A stretch of 64,000 bases of DNA from Metaphire vulgaris (GCA_018105865.1 CM030840.1:5674140-5738139), one strand, 5' to 3'; shown: positions 12,141 to 24,778, counted from the stretch's first letter. Numbers and translations are program-made. Notes: a model not told the origin generated them from the sequence alone.

Positions 12141-15100
12141 AGACACACATACATAACATGCTGTTACATACATGCATTTATATAATTATAATTAAAGATG
12201 TGTTGGTAGACCTGAATACAGTGGCGTATTTAGGGGGTACGCTACTGAGCCATAGCGTACCCCTTTGGTCTTCTTTGGTTCCTTTTTATTACTTGTCATC
12301 GCGTTTTAGAAGGGCGATAAACTTTTTTGCTTGTCACAACGTTTATTTTTCGAACTTCTTCAATTTCAGCATACCTCTTTTAGCCGTTCTAAATATGCCC
12401 ATGCTTGAACTTGACGGAAACCATGGGGAATCAGTACAATATGCTAAAATTAGTAACTTCAAAAATACCAGTGCTTAAAGATAGGCTAGTGCTACCGCTG
12501 TGCCTGTGTACTTAAAATTAAAATAATGTGATGTTTACACTATGAAATATGCTGTAGCTTTGTGCTATAAATTTATGTAGTGCTTTTTTACGTTTACTGT
12601 AAATGATTTTGAGTGTGAAACATATGCATTTAAAACACACAGGTACCGGGTATTTATTTTTGCAACGTTTAAACATTTTAAATTTTAAACTGTGTTTAAA
12701 TGCATGTTCCACTTACAGTGTGTCTTTATATATATATATATATATAATATATATATATATAAAAAGTAAAAGTAAAGTCCTTCCCGAGCACTCAAGGCTA
12801 ACCTCAAGGCTCATAGGGCGGCGCTGATCTCCGTTACCAAGGCCCTCAGCCAGGCGACTGGTGCAAGGTTACATGATACGGGGCCAGTGTTCTCATGCAA
12901 CGCGCCTGTTTACTTCGCGGATTAATCCGCTACTCATTTGCCATCGCCAGATGGCGAAAGAAGGCTGAGTCGACCTTAGGGCTCCCGCGGGAGTTGAACC
13001 CACAACCTACTGCTCCATTGTCCAACGCTGTTACCACATTACTAACTTCCCGGCTATAGGCTATATAAATTTTTAGTATAAAGTTACACATATATTATAG
13101 TGTAAACATTGCACTATTTTAATTTTAAGTACATGGTTACAGGGGCAACACTGGCTTATTTTAAGCTTTGGTATTTTTCATGTGTCCAGCAGCATAAGCC
13201 TGTATGTTGAAGCCAGCTGTGGACGCCATATTTGTTGCGTGAATACATATGGCGGATAGACTCCGCCCACACGCCCATAGCTGGCTTCAGCCATTAAGCA
13301 AGCTTGCTTAGGCTCAGGCTCTCTCCTGGGTATCATTCCTTCAAGGTATTTTTAAAGTGACTTTTTACAGGTTTTCACACATTACATATTCACCGATTCC
13401 CCTTAGATTCCATCATCTTTAGGTCTCCCAATATGCTGTCTGATGAATTACCAATGATTGATGTTCTCATGTTATCAGGGCAACCAAGATTCTGTGCCTT
13501 ATGTGGACGTACATTTAATTCTAAGTTCCAGACTCAACAACATATGAGAAGCAAAGCTCATGTGAAGAAAATGAAGCATCTTAGCAACACATCTAGCTTT
13601 TCCACCTCCGGTATAACATCCAACTTTTGAAAATTTATGCAAATTATTACGAAATATTATTTATTTGAGAAATTAAATTCAAAATTTATGTGTAGAACTG
13701 TAAGCTATTCCTAAAGATTACCCTGTAGTGCCTGTACATGAACAAAGTGGTCAAACATTTATCATGAATTTGCAAGTTATATTCAGCATCATGTGTCATC
13801 TTCATATCTGAAGGTTGACGGTCATGAGTTGTTTCCACTTCGTTCTGTCTTCAGCAATCCTTTTTAGTCTTCCGTAGTTCTTTTCCTGTATGTGTTCCTT
13901 AACGTCTTCCAGCCAGTCTCTTCTAGGTCTTCCTCTGGCCCTGTTTCCCTCATATCTGCCTATTATTATTAAGTTATATTAGGTTCTATGATGTTTTACC
14001 AATGAGTTGTTACCATTTTGTAAATGAAGAAAACTAACCATTGCTGCTTGTCGTTGAGACACTTGCAAAGAACGAGGGACTTCTTCAGCGTGCAAATTTT
14101 GCACCAAAGTGAATTTGTAGAAGGCGCCATTTCACTCCACAGAATCTAAGGAATTGAACAGCCTTGCATTAGATGCTACAAACATGTGTGTTGAAAGTTA
14201 GACAACAGAGCATTTCATATTCCAAATCATCTTCAGCACTGTTCATTTTTGAAGGATAGATGGCTGATATTGTATGACTGGGAAATTGTTTCTCCCTCTA
14301 GTCTTTTATATAATTTTCATATTAGCATTATTTGCAATTTTCTTTCATTTTTTTTAAATGCTAGGATTAAACCAAAATACCTTGCATGATGAAATATCAA
14401 ATGAGAGAACACACAAGACATTTGGAAAAGCAAAAAGAATGGTGGATGACACAGAAATGAATTGGCAGTCAAAGAAACCAAAACTCTTCCGGGATACTGC
14501 ATCACAGCCCAAATGTGTTCAACGTCATTTGTATAAACAACTGCATTACAAAGCTCCATTGGCAGTGCTGAATGAATATGAGAAAGGCTTGGAGATAAAT
14601 GTCTATAATAGGCAGGACATTTCACCCAATCCATCATTTACAGCATCTCTTCAATTGGATGGAAAGGTATGAGCTGTTATTCTCATGCAGCAACTATAAC
14701 TATTAATATATTTTTTGAGTATTTTGCATGTCATATAATTAATGTTGTCCCAAAGCTTGTATTGGGCGGGAAGTTAGCAGAGTGGTAACAACGTTGGACA
14801 ATGGAGCAGGGGGTCGCGGGTTCGATCCTGCAGGAGTCATAAAGGTCGACTCGGCCTTTTTCTTGGTGGTAAAATGAGGAGCAGTGGTAAAAATCTCTGT
14901 GATAAGTCAAACAGGTACGCTACGCGATGCATTAGCCCCGTATCCGTGGCATTGCACACTTGGCTTGAGGGCTATAGCAATGGAGATCAGTGCCGCCCTA
15001 TGAGCCCGTGAGGCTCGGGAAGGACTTTGACTGCGTCTACAGCTTTAGCGTATTGCTACACAAACTGTATTTTACTTATTCCTACCTAAAATGTGTTATG

Positions 15101-18100
15101 AGACAAATTGTTATGTGGCTGATACCATGAATATTATTGAATATTTGGACTTAAGGAAGACTCAATCAATTTACAACACTGTTATAGTAAGATAGTGAAA
15201 GTCATTAATATTCTTGAATATATTAAAGGCTGTGAGTTTGATGTGGAAATTTCCCATTTATGTGCCTACATTTTCCATCCACATATTTGCAGAAGTTGTG
15301 AGTTTTTCAGTGACAAGTGACTGACAAGCAAAAAGGATCATCCAGACAGGCACTGAACCCCTGTAAATCTATGAATTTATTAGAAAACTAGCAAAAATGC
15401 TATATATGTGTGTTGAAAATAGGTAAAGTTGCAGACAAAATTGCCTCACATTTGTGCAACAATAGCATATGTGGAAAAACAGCTGAAAATTAGGCACAAT
15501 AAAAAATATATTATTTGTGGGATTGCATAATCACATCAAACTAAGGCCTTAATATATTGGACTTAAGCAATGTATAACACAATTGTATATTGTGGATTTC
15601 AGTAGATTACAACTTCAAAGTTAGATCGTAACTCTCTGACGGGTAAAATTTGTCGAGTCTGGTATTGCTTGGTTCTTGTTAGGGAACAGATGTAAGGGAA
15701 GATGAATAGTTTTTAGGTTTGATTTGAGAATCATGGCACCTTAAGCAGATTGCACAGAAGCTGGGAGTGGACTTTTATTAAGTGTAGGTACAGCCAGTGG
15801 CGGTTCCAGGATTTCTTGGTGGGGATGAATTAATTCATAGAAAGTTGGTGGGGAATGAAAATAGAAAAAATCACTAAACTTTGCCAAAAAAGCCTGGCAA
15901 AAGGGAATTTTATTACTCATTTTACTACATTTTTACAAAAAAATAGGTTGACAAGCAAAAAAAGGTCATCCCCGGTTAGTTTTACTAGACAAGTAGGTTT
16001 CACAAGCAAAAAGAAGTAAGTTCGGTGAGGGGCATGCATCCCCACTCATCTCCCATGTGGAACCGCCACTGGGTACACCAGTGTTGGGTAAAATCATTTC
16101 TACAATGATTTCAAATCAACATTCATTCAAATCATTTTTGGCACTTCTGCGATGTTACATTAAATTTGTTTGTCAGTCATCACTGCGTGAAAATGGTTAC
16201 GGTAATACAAAAAGTTTCTACAGTGTGCATAACATCGAGTGAAAAAAGATGTTTTGCAGTGGACTTTGTTTACCTTGGAAATTTATGGGTGTGCTATAAT
16301 TTATCTTACCTTCTGCTTAGCTGCAGCGTAAGTTTACTGTCCAGATAGCTATTTGTTTGCAGATACTACAATGCATTACAGCATATATACTGCCCCAGCT
16401 GCTTCAATCTTGTATCTCCATTGCATTGATCTCGATCATTATACCATGTCACAAATGTTATCTTCTTTAAAGAAATATATTGTTACTTTAAAATATTCAT
16501 GCAAAATATACTGAATTTTTGTGAGATAAATAGACATTGGCATTTTTCATCAGTATCCAGTTGGTGTGCAAATTCACTGGTGACCAAACTGCTCTTTGGG
16601 AAAACTTTATTTTGACCATTATTGAATAATTTTAGTGTCAATGATAATTTGTGTCTAGTGATATGTGGTTCTAATTTTGGACATGCAGAAACTTACTGAT
16701 TACTTCTTACCGGCACACTCCTCAAGTAGACTCAACTGTGAATGAGTATATCAGGAATTAATCATTGTAAAGAAAGTTAATGGCAGTGGGGCAACTGCAA
16801 CATGGCCCGCATGAGTCGGTCAGCAGACCCAACTCCCTCGCTCGCTCTCATTTTTAGCAGTGAAATTATCAGCATGTGGCCATCCAAGATGTCCTGTAGC
16901 ATAATGGCCTGAAAGCCTCATGGTTGATGGTCTAGAAGAGTAGTATTTCTTTGCTGTCAATTATAGACCCTATTCTAGTGTCTAATACAGTTGGATCAAC
17001 TCATAAATGAAACCTGCTTTTTTAATATTGGCGACAAAATAACGAAAATTGATGCATTACTAGCATGGGATGGCAAAATATCTTGTGGTGGAATGGCCTG
17101 AAGTAGTATGGCCCATATAGTTCCATATGCTGACTTGGTAGACTGCCAGCTCTGTGATGGAATGGGCTACATACATGACCTCGATTTCCATTAGCCAGAG
17201 GTTATATTATTGTCTGCCAATACTGAATATCAAGTTGCAATGATCTGCCTTTTGCATGCTACATTTTGCTGGGCTTTAGAGTCCTAACAGTGTTAGACTG
17301 AAGCTGATGGGTGTGGCTGTCTGCTGAAGAAGGTTGCAGTGATAAATACCCAACAAATCAAGCTCCGTCTGTACCAGACACTTGTTCTGTCTGTCCTACT
17401 CTACGCAGCCGCAGCTGAGACCTGGACCTTACTCGCCTCGGAAGTAAGGAAGTTGGAAGCCTTCCACATGAGGTGCCAACGTCAGTACAAAACCTGTTAG
17501 TTGCAGAATGCAGATGCATGGAATGGAACAAAAGGGATTGCATAAAGTGAAAATGCTGGAGAAATGTTGATTCACATGCAATTCAGATTATTTCACAAGC
17601 ACTAAAGAAATTCACAGGAAATTAGATTTTATTTAAATAGATTTTAACAGTTCTTTGTAGCATTTATTTTGTATTCAGTAATCAGCATTGTAAACTTTTT
17701 AGACGTACGGTGCATCTGGAAATAGCAAACGAATGGCCGAGCAACTGTTGGCTGAAACTGTGATATCACAAATGGATCAGGACATTGAGGAAATGCAGGT
17801 GAAGCGTGCTGCTGTGAGGCTGGCTTTTCAAAACAAGGATGAAACAGAAGAATACTTCTCAACAGCAGACCAAGAAGTGCTACAGAGACCACCACCATTT
17901 GACACAGACACTCAGAGCAGTGATCTAACGTCAAATCATGATATATACAGTAGCACAGCATCCAGTACCTTTGACTCTGTTTATATGTCTGCATCTGACC
18001 AGCAGTTTGAATCAAACAGTTCCATGGCACCAACATCTGATAACAGGAAACTGCAATCTGAAGCCAATATAGAAAATACCGGTAGTGATGTCTCTAGTGC

Positions 18101-20001
18101 AGAGATCTTGACTTTCAAGAAAGGCAATGCTAAGCAACATTATAAAATAAAGAGAAAAAGGACTGCAGTTGCAATATTGAGCTCTCTTGTACCTGGTATA
18201 AATTGGAATGTGATGAAAAAATCCAGGATAAAAGTTGGATCACCTTTGAAAGAATTTGTTGTATCCATCAACGTAAATGGGGAAAATTTTGAAGGATGTT
18301 CAAGTGCTAAACATTTGGCAAGGCAGTATGCTGCTGAGGCCGCCCTTAATAAACTGTTCGGCTTGGAATTTGAACAAGATAATGGTATGAATGACAGCTG
18401 TTATATTGACTTTTTTAAGGAATATGGAACATACAGGAGTTTGGTTCTAGTGGTGATTTTTTCACATGTTTTCTTTTACTTCCATACTAAGAATACTATA
18501 TATAGCTCAATGAAAAATTATGTCTGTTGCCTTAATTTTAAAATTTAGGAGTATTGTTTCATATCTGACTCTCATTTCCCTTTGTTCATATATCAAATCA
18601 AAACTTCTTATCTCATACTTATTCTTATTCATTTTAGTGCTTAGTTTCCAAGCTGAATAGATGTTAATTTTTGTTGTAGTTGGAATGCCATTATTCCATG
18701 GAGACCTAGCTGAAATAACTAATTTAAAGAAAAGAAAACTGAAGAATGCAAATTTTCTTGATACTATTGATGGGAAAAAGCCTATAATCGCACTGAAAGA
18801 GCTGTTCAAGAATGAGATTACCTTCCAGTATCGTTCACATTTGGCTCCAGAGAGGGGTCTGATGCATTACTGTGCTGTGTCAGTTGCAGGTATGACTATT
18901 GAATGCTCTGATTCGTTAAAAAAGAATGCAAAAAACCGGGCAGCATTTGCAGCAGTGGCTGTGCTCAGAGCAAACGGAATGTACGATCAGAAGGTTGCCA
19001 AACGCAAAGCACGTTGTACTGGCATGCCTGTTCAGCAGATGGTGGTGAAACAGAAGGCTCCATCATCGGCCATTAGTGTCAGGTCAACTCCTGCTGCACG
19101 CACCAAATCTCGTCCTCTGTCTGCGTCTGCCATATCTCGGTTGAACAGAGTCTTCCCTGGATCCAGATTTACGTTTCGGGCTGAAAAAGTGGACTTGAAA
19201 GGCAAAATCTTCACCGTTGATGTGCTTATTGGAGAACAGAGGTTTGTTGGTAACGGAAAGAAGCTGAGATCTGCTCAGGTTCGTGCTGCTAAAAAGGCCT
19301 TGCGTGCTTTTGGATTTTGGACTGATTTAGACGACAATGCTGAAGGACAGCTTCATGTTGGCCTACTGTCTGAAATAGAAAAGAAGAACCAAGGATTCCA
19401 CTTAACAATTACACCAGCTGATGCTTATTTTGACAAATCATTTCATCAGCCAGTAAGAAAAGAAAAGAAAAAATTGGCAAAAAGTCAAGGAAATAAAGGT
19501 AGTACAGCCCATGGAATCAAAAGAAACAGTAATTCTATTGCCATCAACAGTAGTTATTTTGGCACTGAAAATGATGATAACCTTGATATTATAATTGGTG
19601 GCAACTATTATGGCACTGGAAATAAACAGGCAAGATTAATGGGTTCTGGAGCAGAAAGAGGATCCGATGAAAACAGCAATGTTCTAATTGGTAGCAACTA
19701 TTATGACAGTGCAGATGGGCAAGTGAGATTCATGTGTTCTGAAACAGAAAGAAGAAATGATAACAGCAATGATATTCTAATTGATGCCAACTTTTATGAC
19801 ACTGGAGATAATCATGCAAGCTTTGTGGGTTCTAAATTTAGTTTTGCAGGGAGAAATGAAGGAAGTGTTTCAAATGTTTATAGTGATATTAACTATCGCT
19901 TGTGGAATATAGCTTGTGGCATATCTACAGGATCAAGCGTTTCTGTGGTTGAAGCAGCATACCAGAACAACGATTATGACTGGAGGCCATTTAGTTCTTA
20001 A
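10930..20001 (+). CDS. U1/JAZ-like zinc finger protein with four dsRNA-binding domains (5 exons, 890 aa)
   Basis: Exons 10930-11092, 13407-13610, 14365-14666, 17703-18384 and 18680-20001. Phases 1,1,0,1 agree and total 2673 nt. The ATG context is AGAATGG. Domains by residue: a CX2CX12HX5H finger (C84, C87, H100, H106) of the type found in dsRNA-binding zinc fingers; dsRBD1 about 186-245 (PSFTASLQLDGK, then SGNSKRMAEQLL, split by an intron); dsRBD2 about 376-446; dsRBD3 about 484-550 (KPIIALKELF, NAKNRAAFAAVAVL); dsRBD4 about 601-664 (RSAQVRAAKKALRAF); and a low-complexity tail with repeats at about 733-840. No deaminase, helicase, RNase III or DZF domain is visible, so a catalytic role is unlikely. 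It probably binds structured RNA in the nucleus or cytoplasm. No ortholog is recognised, and the finger plus four-dsRBD layout is not one I can name. The structure is well supported by phase; the function is inferred from domains only. Confidence 0.85.
11121..11417 (-). repeat. tRNA-derived SINE, minus strand
   Basis: On the minus strand it starts GGGCGGGAAGTTAGCAGAGT (A-box region) and has a B box in CGCGGGATCGATCCCC. It then runs through the shared body (AGGTCAACTCAGCC, GGTAAAATGAGGAGCAG) to the 3' end near 11121. Same family as 12774-13054 and 14764-15035. In intron 1 of the dsRBD gene. Confidence 0.7.
11432..11606. mobile_element. hAT-like MITE with perfect 8-bp TSD
   Basis: Starts CAGTGGCGGCTTC and ends, in reverse complement, CAGTGGCGGCTCT. 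Flanked by identical octamers CATCACAT at 11424-11431 and 11607-11614. Only 175 bp and non-coding. It inserted next to the SINE that ends at 11417. Confidence 0.85.
12100..12140. repeat. (AT)n microsatellite
   Basis: A run of TA dinucleotides in intron 1 of the dsRBD gene. A second run lies at about 12726-12762, next to the SINE at 12774. Confidence 0.9.
12774..13054 (-). repeat. tRNA-derived SINE, minus strand
   Basis: The reverse complement reads GCCGGGAAGTTAGTAATGTG (A-box region), then GGGTTCAACTCCCG (B box), then AGGTCGACTCAGCC and the family 3' end GGAAGGACTTTACTTT. It is preceded on the + strand by an (AT)n run. Confidence 0.75.
13802..13960 (-). mobile_element. LINE tail fragment, minus strand
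   Basis: The minus strand reads RYEGNRARGRPRRDWLEDVK and later RIAEDRTKWKQLMTVNLQI then stop. This is the typical C-terminus of an RTE-like reverse transcriptase. 5'-truncated, in intron 2 of the dsRBD gene. Confidence 0.75.
14764..15035 (+). repeat. tRNA-derived SINE, plus strand (best copy)
   Basis: A box TTAGCAGAGTGGT at 14774-14786 and B box GGGTTCGATCC at 14818-14828 have tRNA-like spacing. Then follow the family-specific AAGGTCGACTCGGCC, GGTAAAATGAGGAGCAG and the end CTCGGGAAGGACTTTGACT. No poly(A) tail is seen. In intron 3 of the dsRBD gene. Confidence 0.8.
15795..16071. mobile_element. hAT-like MITE (CAGTGGCGGTTCCA termini)
   Basis: Inverted repeats CAGTGGCGGTTCCA and TGGAACCGCCACTG. 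Flanking octamers GGTACAGC (15787-15794) and GGTACACC (16072-16079) agree at 7 of 8. It contains GACAAGCAAAAAAAGGTCATC near 15950. In intron 3 of the dsRBD gene. Confidence 0.8.
17356..17485 (+). mobile_element. Short LINE reverse-transcriptase fragment
   Basis: Reads IKLRLYQTLVLSVLLYAAAE, then TWTLLASEVRKLEAFHMRCQ, a conserved stretch near the end of RTE/CR1-type reverse transcriptases. Too short to place. It lies about 200 bp before exon 4 of the dsRBD gene. Confidence 0.65.
19525..19850 (+). repeat. In-gene repeat: about 33-residue units in the dsRBD protein tail
   Basis: Successive units read AINSSYFGTENDDN, IIIGGNYYGTGNKQ, VLIGSNYYDSADGQ and ILIDANFYDTGDNH. The latter three are each followed by a glycine/serine/acidic linker. 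Core pattern: hydrophobic-I-small-small-N-aromatic-Y-D/G-T. The unit is about 33 codons, in 3.5 copies. No known domain is recognised. Confidence 0.75.
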
Positions 20002-20183
20002 CTCTAGTGTTGTTGATCCCTGTGATATACTGTAGTAGGAGGCCAGTGCAAGGCAGAATATCTTTGGGAAACATTCAGAAGTGAATAGGTGTTTTTAGCC
20101 AGCTGTTGATATTTTACATTTGAAGGATTGGTGAAAAATTCGTTTTAACAACATTAGTGTAATGTCAGGATTAAGCTGATTAG

Positions 20184-20444
20184 CAGTGGCGTAGCGAGGT
20201 TGGGGAAGATGTACTGTTGGCGGCCCTTCCCCTCTTGCCCTCCCCCAACCATTCAAAAACCACTGACAAGCAAAAAAGTTATCACTTATCTTTTGGCACC
20301 CTCCCACTCTGTGACGTGGTGTCCCTCTCCCTGTCATGACGAGCAATAAAAAGTCGTTGCTGTTTGCTTCTTATTTATTTTCACTAACTTTCTACCGGGT
20401 TTTGGTGCCCCCTACCTCGACGCCCGGAGGCGGCTACGCCACTG
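20184..20444. mobile_element. hAT-like MITE (CAGTGGCGTAGC termini)
   Basis: Left end CAGTGGCGTAGC and right end GGCTACGCCACTG. Flanks CTGATTAG and GGATTAGC share GATTAG, a decayed duplication. Internal boxes GACAAGCAAAAAAGTTATC and GACGAGCAATAAAAAGTCG are present. It lies just 3' of the dsRBD gene stop codon. Confidence 0.7.
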
Positions 20445-20670
20445 GGATTAGCAATACACTAATTTCTGATAAACATTATCTTTATTACCAAGACAGCAGA
20501 AAACTGAATTCAATGAGTCATTTCTCTATAGTATTTTTTATTATTTTTTATTTAGCGCATTTTTATTTTCACTAACAAAGTGTCAGAATATTTCATCTGC
20601 ATTATATATATATATATATATAGTATCGTAGCTTCTGTCTACAGTGTATACTAATAATAATGATCTAATG

Positions 20671-21740
20671 CAGGGGTGGAACCTTTCGTGACCCGGGGGC
20701 CACTTTGAACTTTGCACCATGCGGAGGGCCGCATGCTTTTGGCTTATTTTGCATTGTTTTCAGAAATAGTGACAATCATTGCATTCAAGTATTGATATAG
20801 TATTTGGTGGCAGTTGTATTTTAATATCAATTTAAAAGTTACTATTAAAAGATTAAGAACAGTTACCAAAAGTTTTACCCATGACTTAATTATGGTTTAT
20901 AATTTATGTGAAGCTAGATATTATAAGGGCTGTCAAGCTGCGGCCAAGTAGTAAAATCGAAGTTTGAGTTTGATATCTCAATATGGCCAAATTACATGTA
21001 CATGAGATGAAAGTATTTTTTCTGAGACACCCTGTACATTAGGTTCGAATTCAGTTGCTGAAGTGCGCAGGATGTCATGCAGATGAGTGTCAGTAAGTCC
21101 TGAAGTCTTGTTCTGTGTACAAGTTTGTCCCCTTTCACGCGTGAAAACATCTGCTCCCATATGTATAGTATGTGTTGCCAACACATTTGCTCTCAATGCT
21201 GAATACGTGTCTGAATTCAACAGAGAGTAGAACTTGATACTTTGGTTGTGTTGTGAATGCCGGAGAGACCCGCAAGATCTTCTATAATTTCAAAGATTTC
21301 AAAGTTTTCATTCACCCCTCATAAATGTCAGCAATTGCGCCTTGTCTAAGACGTCACTGCTTTCATCAAAAGCAATAGGGTGGCAGATAAAGCTTTTTCA
21401 AGCTGTTGTAAGCTGCTGACGGAGATTGCTTGCTATTTCTTCAGCATGACGTGTTACTGTTTCGATAAACTAACTGTGCTAAATAGCCCCTTCTCCTGGC
21501 AGGACTGTCAAACCACTTTTATCATGTAGGTTTTAACAAATTCACCATCTGTAAATGCTTTTCTTGCTTAGCAATAGCTACTGCTACTTCATAGAGGTGC
21601 AAGTTTCTTTTTGAGAGATGCTAGTTTGCCTGTCCTCATTTTCCCTCAAACCTGACAAAATCATCTTTATGATGAAAATTTATTTAGATCTTAGAAAGAC
21701 GCCCGGGGGCCGCATGCGGGCCGCGGGTTGGCCACCTCTG
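20671..21740. mobile_element. 1.07-kb non-autonomous hAT element, perfect 8-bp TSD
   Basis: The left terminus is CAGGGGTGGAACC. The right terminus in reverse complement is CAGAGGTGGCCAACC. Identical octamers ATCTAATG at 20663-20670 and 21741-21748 flank it. Subterminal GGGGGCCGCATGC sequences recur near both ends. Interior minus-strand frames are short and resemble no transposase that I can recognise with confidence. Confidence 0.85.
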
Positions 21741-21748
21741 ATCTAATG

Positions 21749-24700
21749 AAATGTAATTGAATAAAACAAATTAATGATTATTGAATTATTATCAGGACAA
21801 TTTTGATACTGCTCCAATGATTTAAACACTGGGTCGTTAGATTTCTCTTGGATGAAACGATACAGTTGTAATTCTCAAGCAGTGAATTCCGTGACATTTG
21901 TTTCAGTTTGTCTCCAGGTTTTGCAGCGTGGCTGGAGGTGGACCCGTGTGTTTATTACGTTTTTAGACTAGTTCGTTGCACCACGTACATTTTGTGATCC
22001 CCGTGCATAGGTCTACCCTGTTTTGTGCATCCTGTAAACACAACCGGGCATCGAGGGAGGGGTCTCGCTTTCTCCTTTTTGCTTTAATTCGTTTATTTAT
22101 AGACGCATCCGTATCAAAGACGATGAGCGTCTGCTAAACTATGTACAGTTCCACAGGTTTAGGACCCGGGTTACTAAGAATATACACACAGTATTCATAT
22201 TTACAGAGTTTGACTATTTACCAAGTGTCCGGGGTTGGGAGGCGTCACAGATGATGCCGGAGCCGGCTACCCAACCTCCTTCCCTCAGGATCTGCTTTTG
22301 TAAGAGCCAACAGGAACTTTAATTACTGCACTTTGTCCACGGGGTCAATTAGTTTATCTCCAGTCAACCGTAGACTGGCTGACCATGGAAGCCTAGCTTA
22401 ATAGCACCTGAAAGGTGAACGTCGGACAGAAAATTTAAGAATTTGACTCTAATTTCTATGGTTACTATAGAGGTTGCTAGGGGCAGGCAGACGATATCTC
22501 AACCAAATATAGTCCGATTTCAAAATTTTTGATTTATTTTGTTCCATTTCATCCTCTCCAACTTTGCCGCTCACCAATGATAGGTTACCACTCAAAAATG
22601 TTTGCTACACAGCTTAGAACCAAAAATATTTTTTGGAGGGAGGGTTTGTTTTAGGCCGGAAAGTGGACCCCTAGCAAATGTTTTAAATTTTTGCAAGGTT
22701 GGTTTGAAAGAGGAATAAAAATGCACGGATTGACTTGTACGGCAGTGATATTATCGTTAACTGTAATTAAAATCATCAGTGTTTCTGTTAACTCGACAGG
22801 TCCAGGTATTAGGTTTTTTAAGAACAGAAATCGAAATTGCTTGAAAACTTCTTAGAATTGAAATGAAATTATTTCTTTTTATTCATCATCCACTCCAACA
22901 TCATCTTTCCTCAGGCTTCACCTCTCACTCTTTTCCCTCCATTTTTACTTCGATTATTGTTCTTAGTAGAGAGTCATGCACTACCATTGGGATTCATGAC
23001 ATGTCCCCATCCAGGTTGGATCTCTGCCTTTTCCGGATTGTATCTATCAGGCTTCTTTCTTCCTCTATCTCCTTCATGACACTCTCGTTTGTTTTATTCA
23101 ATCTGTGTATTTTACTTTATTGGCATTTTCCTCCAAACAAACAATACATTTTTTGAAGCCAGTAATCGTTTTATATCTTCTGCTGAAAGAAGAAACCAAA
23201 CCCGCACGGATTGACTTCTTTAAGCTCAATGATATTATCGTTAACTGTAATTAAAATCATCAATGTTTCTGTCTCTCGACAGGATCCAGGTGTCCAGTTT
23301 CTTAAATTAATCAATTAAATTAATTAATTTAATTAATCAATTAAAATAGGAATGAAAATTAACTATTTTCGTTAACTGAAATAGTAATTGAAATTAGGAA
23401 TTATTTTAAGAACTGAAACTGAAATAGAAATTCAGCCTCCTGAGAACGAAACTCAACGATATTTATGATGAAATAGAAATTATTTCTGAACAGTTATTAT
23501 TACAATTTACCATACAGAATCATCCTTTCCTTAGTGTGGCTTCTGGCAGCACTCCCAATTTAGCCAAGTGCTGGAGTCCGCTAGGGCTACTATGACTGCA
23601 GCAAGACTTTAACTTTTACCCGCCGACTGCACTACCATTGGGATTCAATTTTATTCGTGTCCGGCCATCTAGGTTGGATCAAAATGTGGTCCTACCATTG
23701 TCCAAATGAAGCAAAATTCGTTTCATTACTTTTAGTCAGTTAGCACTTTTTCACTTATCCCCAGCATGCAGCAACCTCGTAAAAGCTCTATGTTTATTCA
23801 ATAAACAAAGAGATAGGCGTTAATAAAGTTAAGCCTAGCTTTTGTATTGTTTAGGAATGTACTCGAGGTTAAACAGACGGAATACATTTTTTGAAGTGCA
23901 GTAAATTGATAGTTTGTATGTAGGTACTGCTATCTGCTGGTAGAAGAAACCATATGCACCTTGTTTCTTGTACTGAAAATGCGGAATATTCTTTAAGCTC
24001 AATGCATCATATATTGACTAGCTATGTCGTTATTTCAATGACTCTGCACTGTTTGCGAGATGCAAACTAAAACAAAATCGACGAGTACGAACTGAAATTA
24101 GCGACATGTTACTGAATTTGAAACTGAAATTGGATTTATTGTTGAACTTTAATTAGAAATTGAACTGAAATTAACGCGACAAAATTAACTGAAATTGGAA
24201 TTGAATTAGATATTGCCTCTTCAAAACTGAAATAGAAATTGAATTAGGAATTATTTTCTGAAGTTAAATATCACTGTTGTACGGTACAGTGTGGCAAAAG
24301 CATTTGCGCAAAATTTTATGACACTCGAAGGCCTCAATTATTACCTATTAATTCATTGTTTTCAAAAATTTGCATTATTGAACTAGGGACGGCCTTCTGC
24401 CAACGCACCGCCACATGAACACTCTTTCCATATAAGTAATTAATCGTACGGCAGCTGTGCAGAGAAAGATTTGCTTTATCGGAATCTCGCTAATTAGTAC
24501 AGTATATGCCACAACTTATACTTGGATGTGAAAACAAGCTTGTGACATTGATGGCGTCTCGAACGAAATGCACGAGTGCAATTATTAGCACTAGGTTACG
24601 ACAAATGGAAGGATGATACGCAAAGAGCTCTGGCAAATTTCTCTCGAAAGAATAATACTGGCACTGAAAAGAGAAATTCGCGTATTGACCACTATTTTCA

Positions 24701-24770
24701 ATATTTTGAGAGGAAATATCTACAATACAGAGAATGTCAACAACCGCAAGTTCTCTATCTATTTATCTCT
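21749..24770. repeat. Repeat-rich intergenic region
   Basis: No gene recognised. Two diverged copies of one sequence lie at about 22722-22800 and 23204-23290 (shared TATTATCGTTAACTGTAATT and AAAATCATCA). A second pair (CTACCATTGGGATTCA) lies at about 22981 and 23631. At 23330-23450 and 24080-24260 there is a decayed low-complexity run of GAAATTGAACTGAAATTA-type units. An AT palindrome of TTAATTAA type lies at about 23309-23345. Confidence 0.55.
24446..24545. repeat. Dispersed about 100-bp repeat, copy 1
   Basis: Shares TTTATCGGAATCTCGCTA and ATACTTGGATGTGAAA with a second copy at about 26128-26225, at similar spacing. Probably two fragments of one old element. Confidence 0.5.
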
Positions 24771-24778
24771 TATCTGTA

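Noticed and set aside
12221..12480. Possible MITE starting CAGTGGCGTATTTAGG
   Set aside because: The left end and an internal box look right, but no matching right terminus was found before the SINE at 12774. At most a fragment.
24576..24766. 63-codon frame QLLALGYDKWKDDTQ
   Set aside because: Looks somewhat protein-like but has no domain, no convincing splice sites, and runs into a MITE at 24779.
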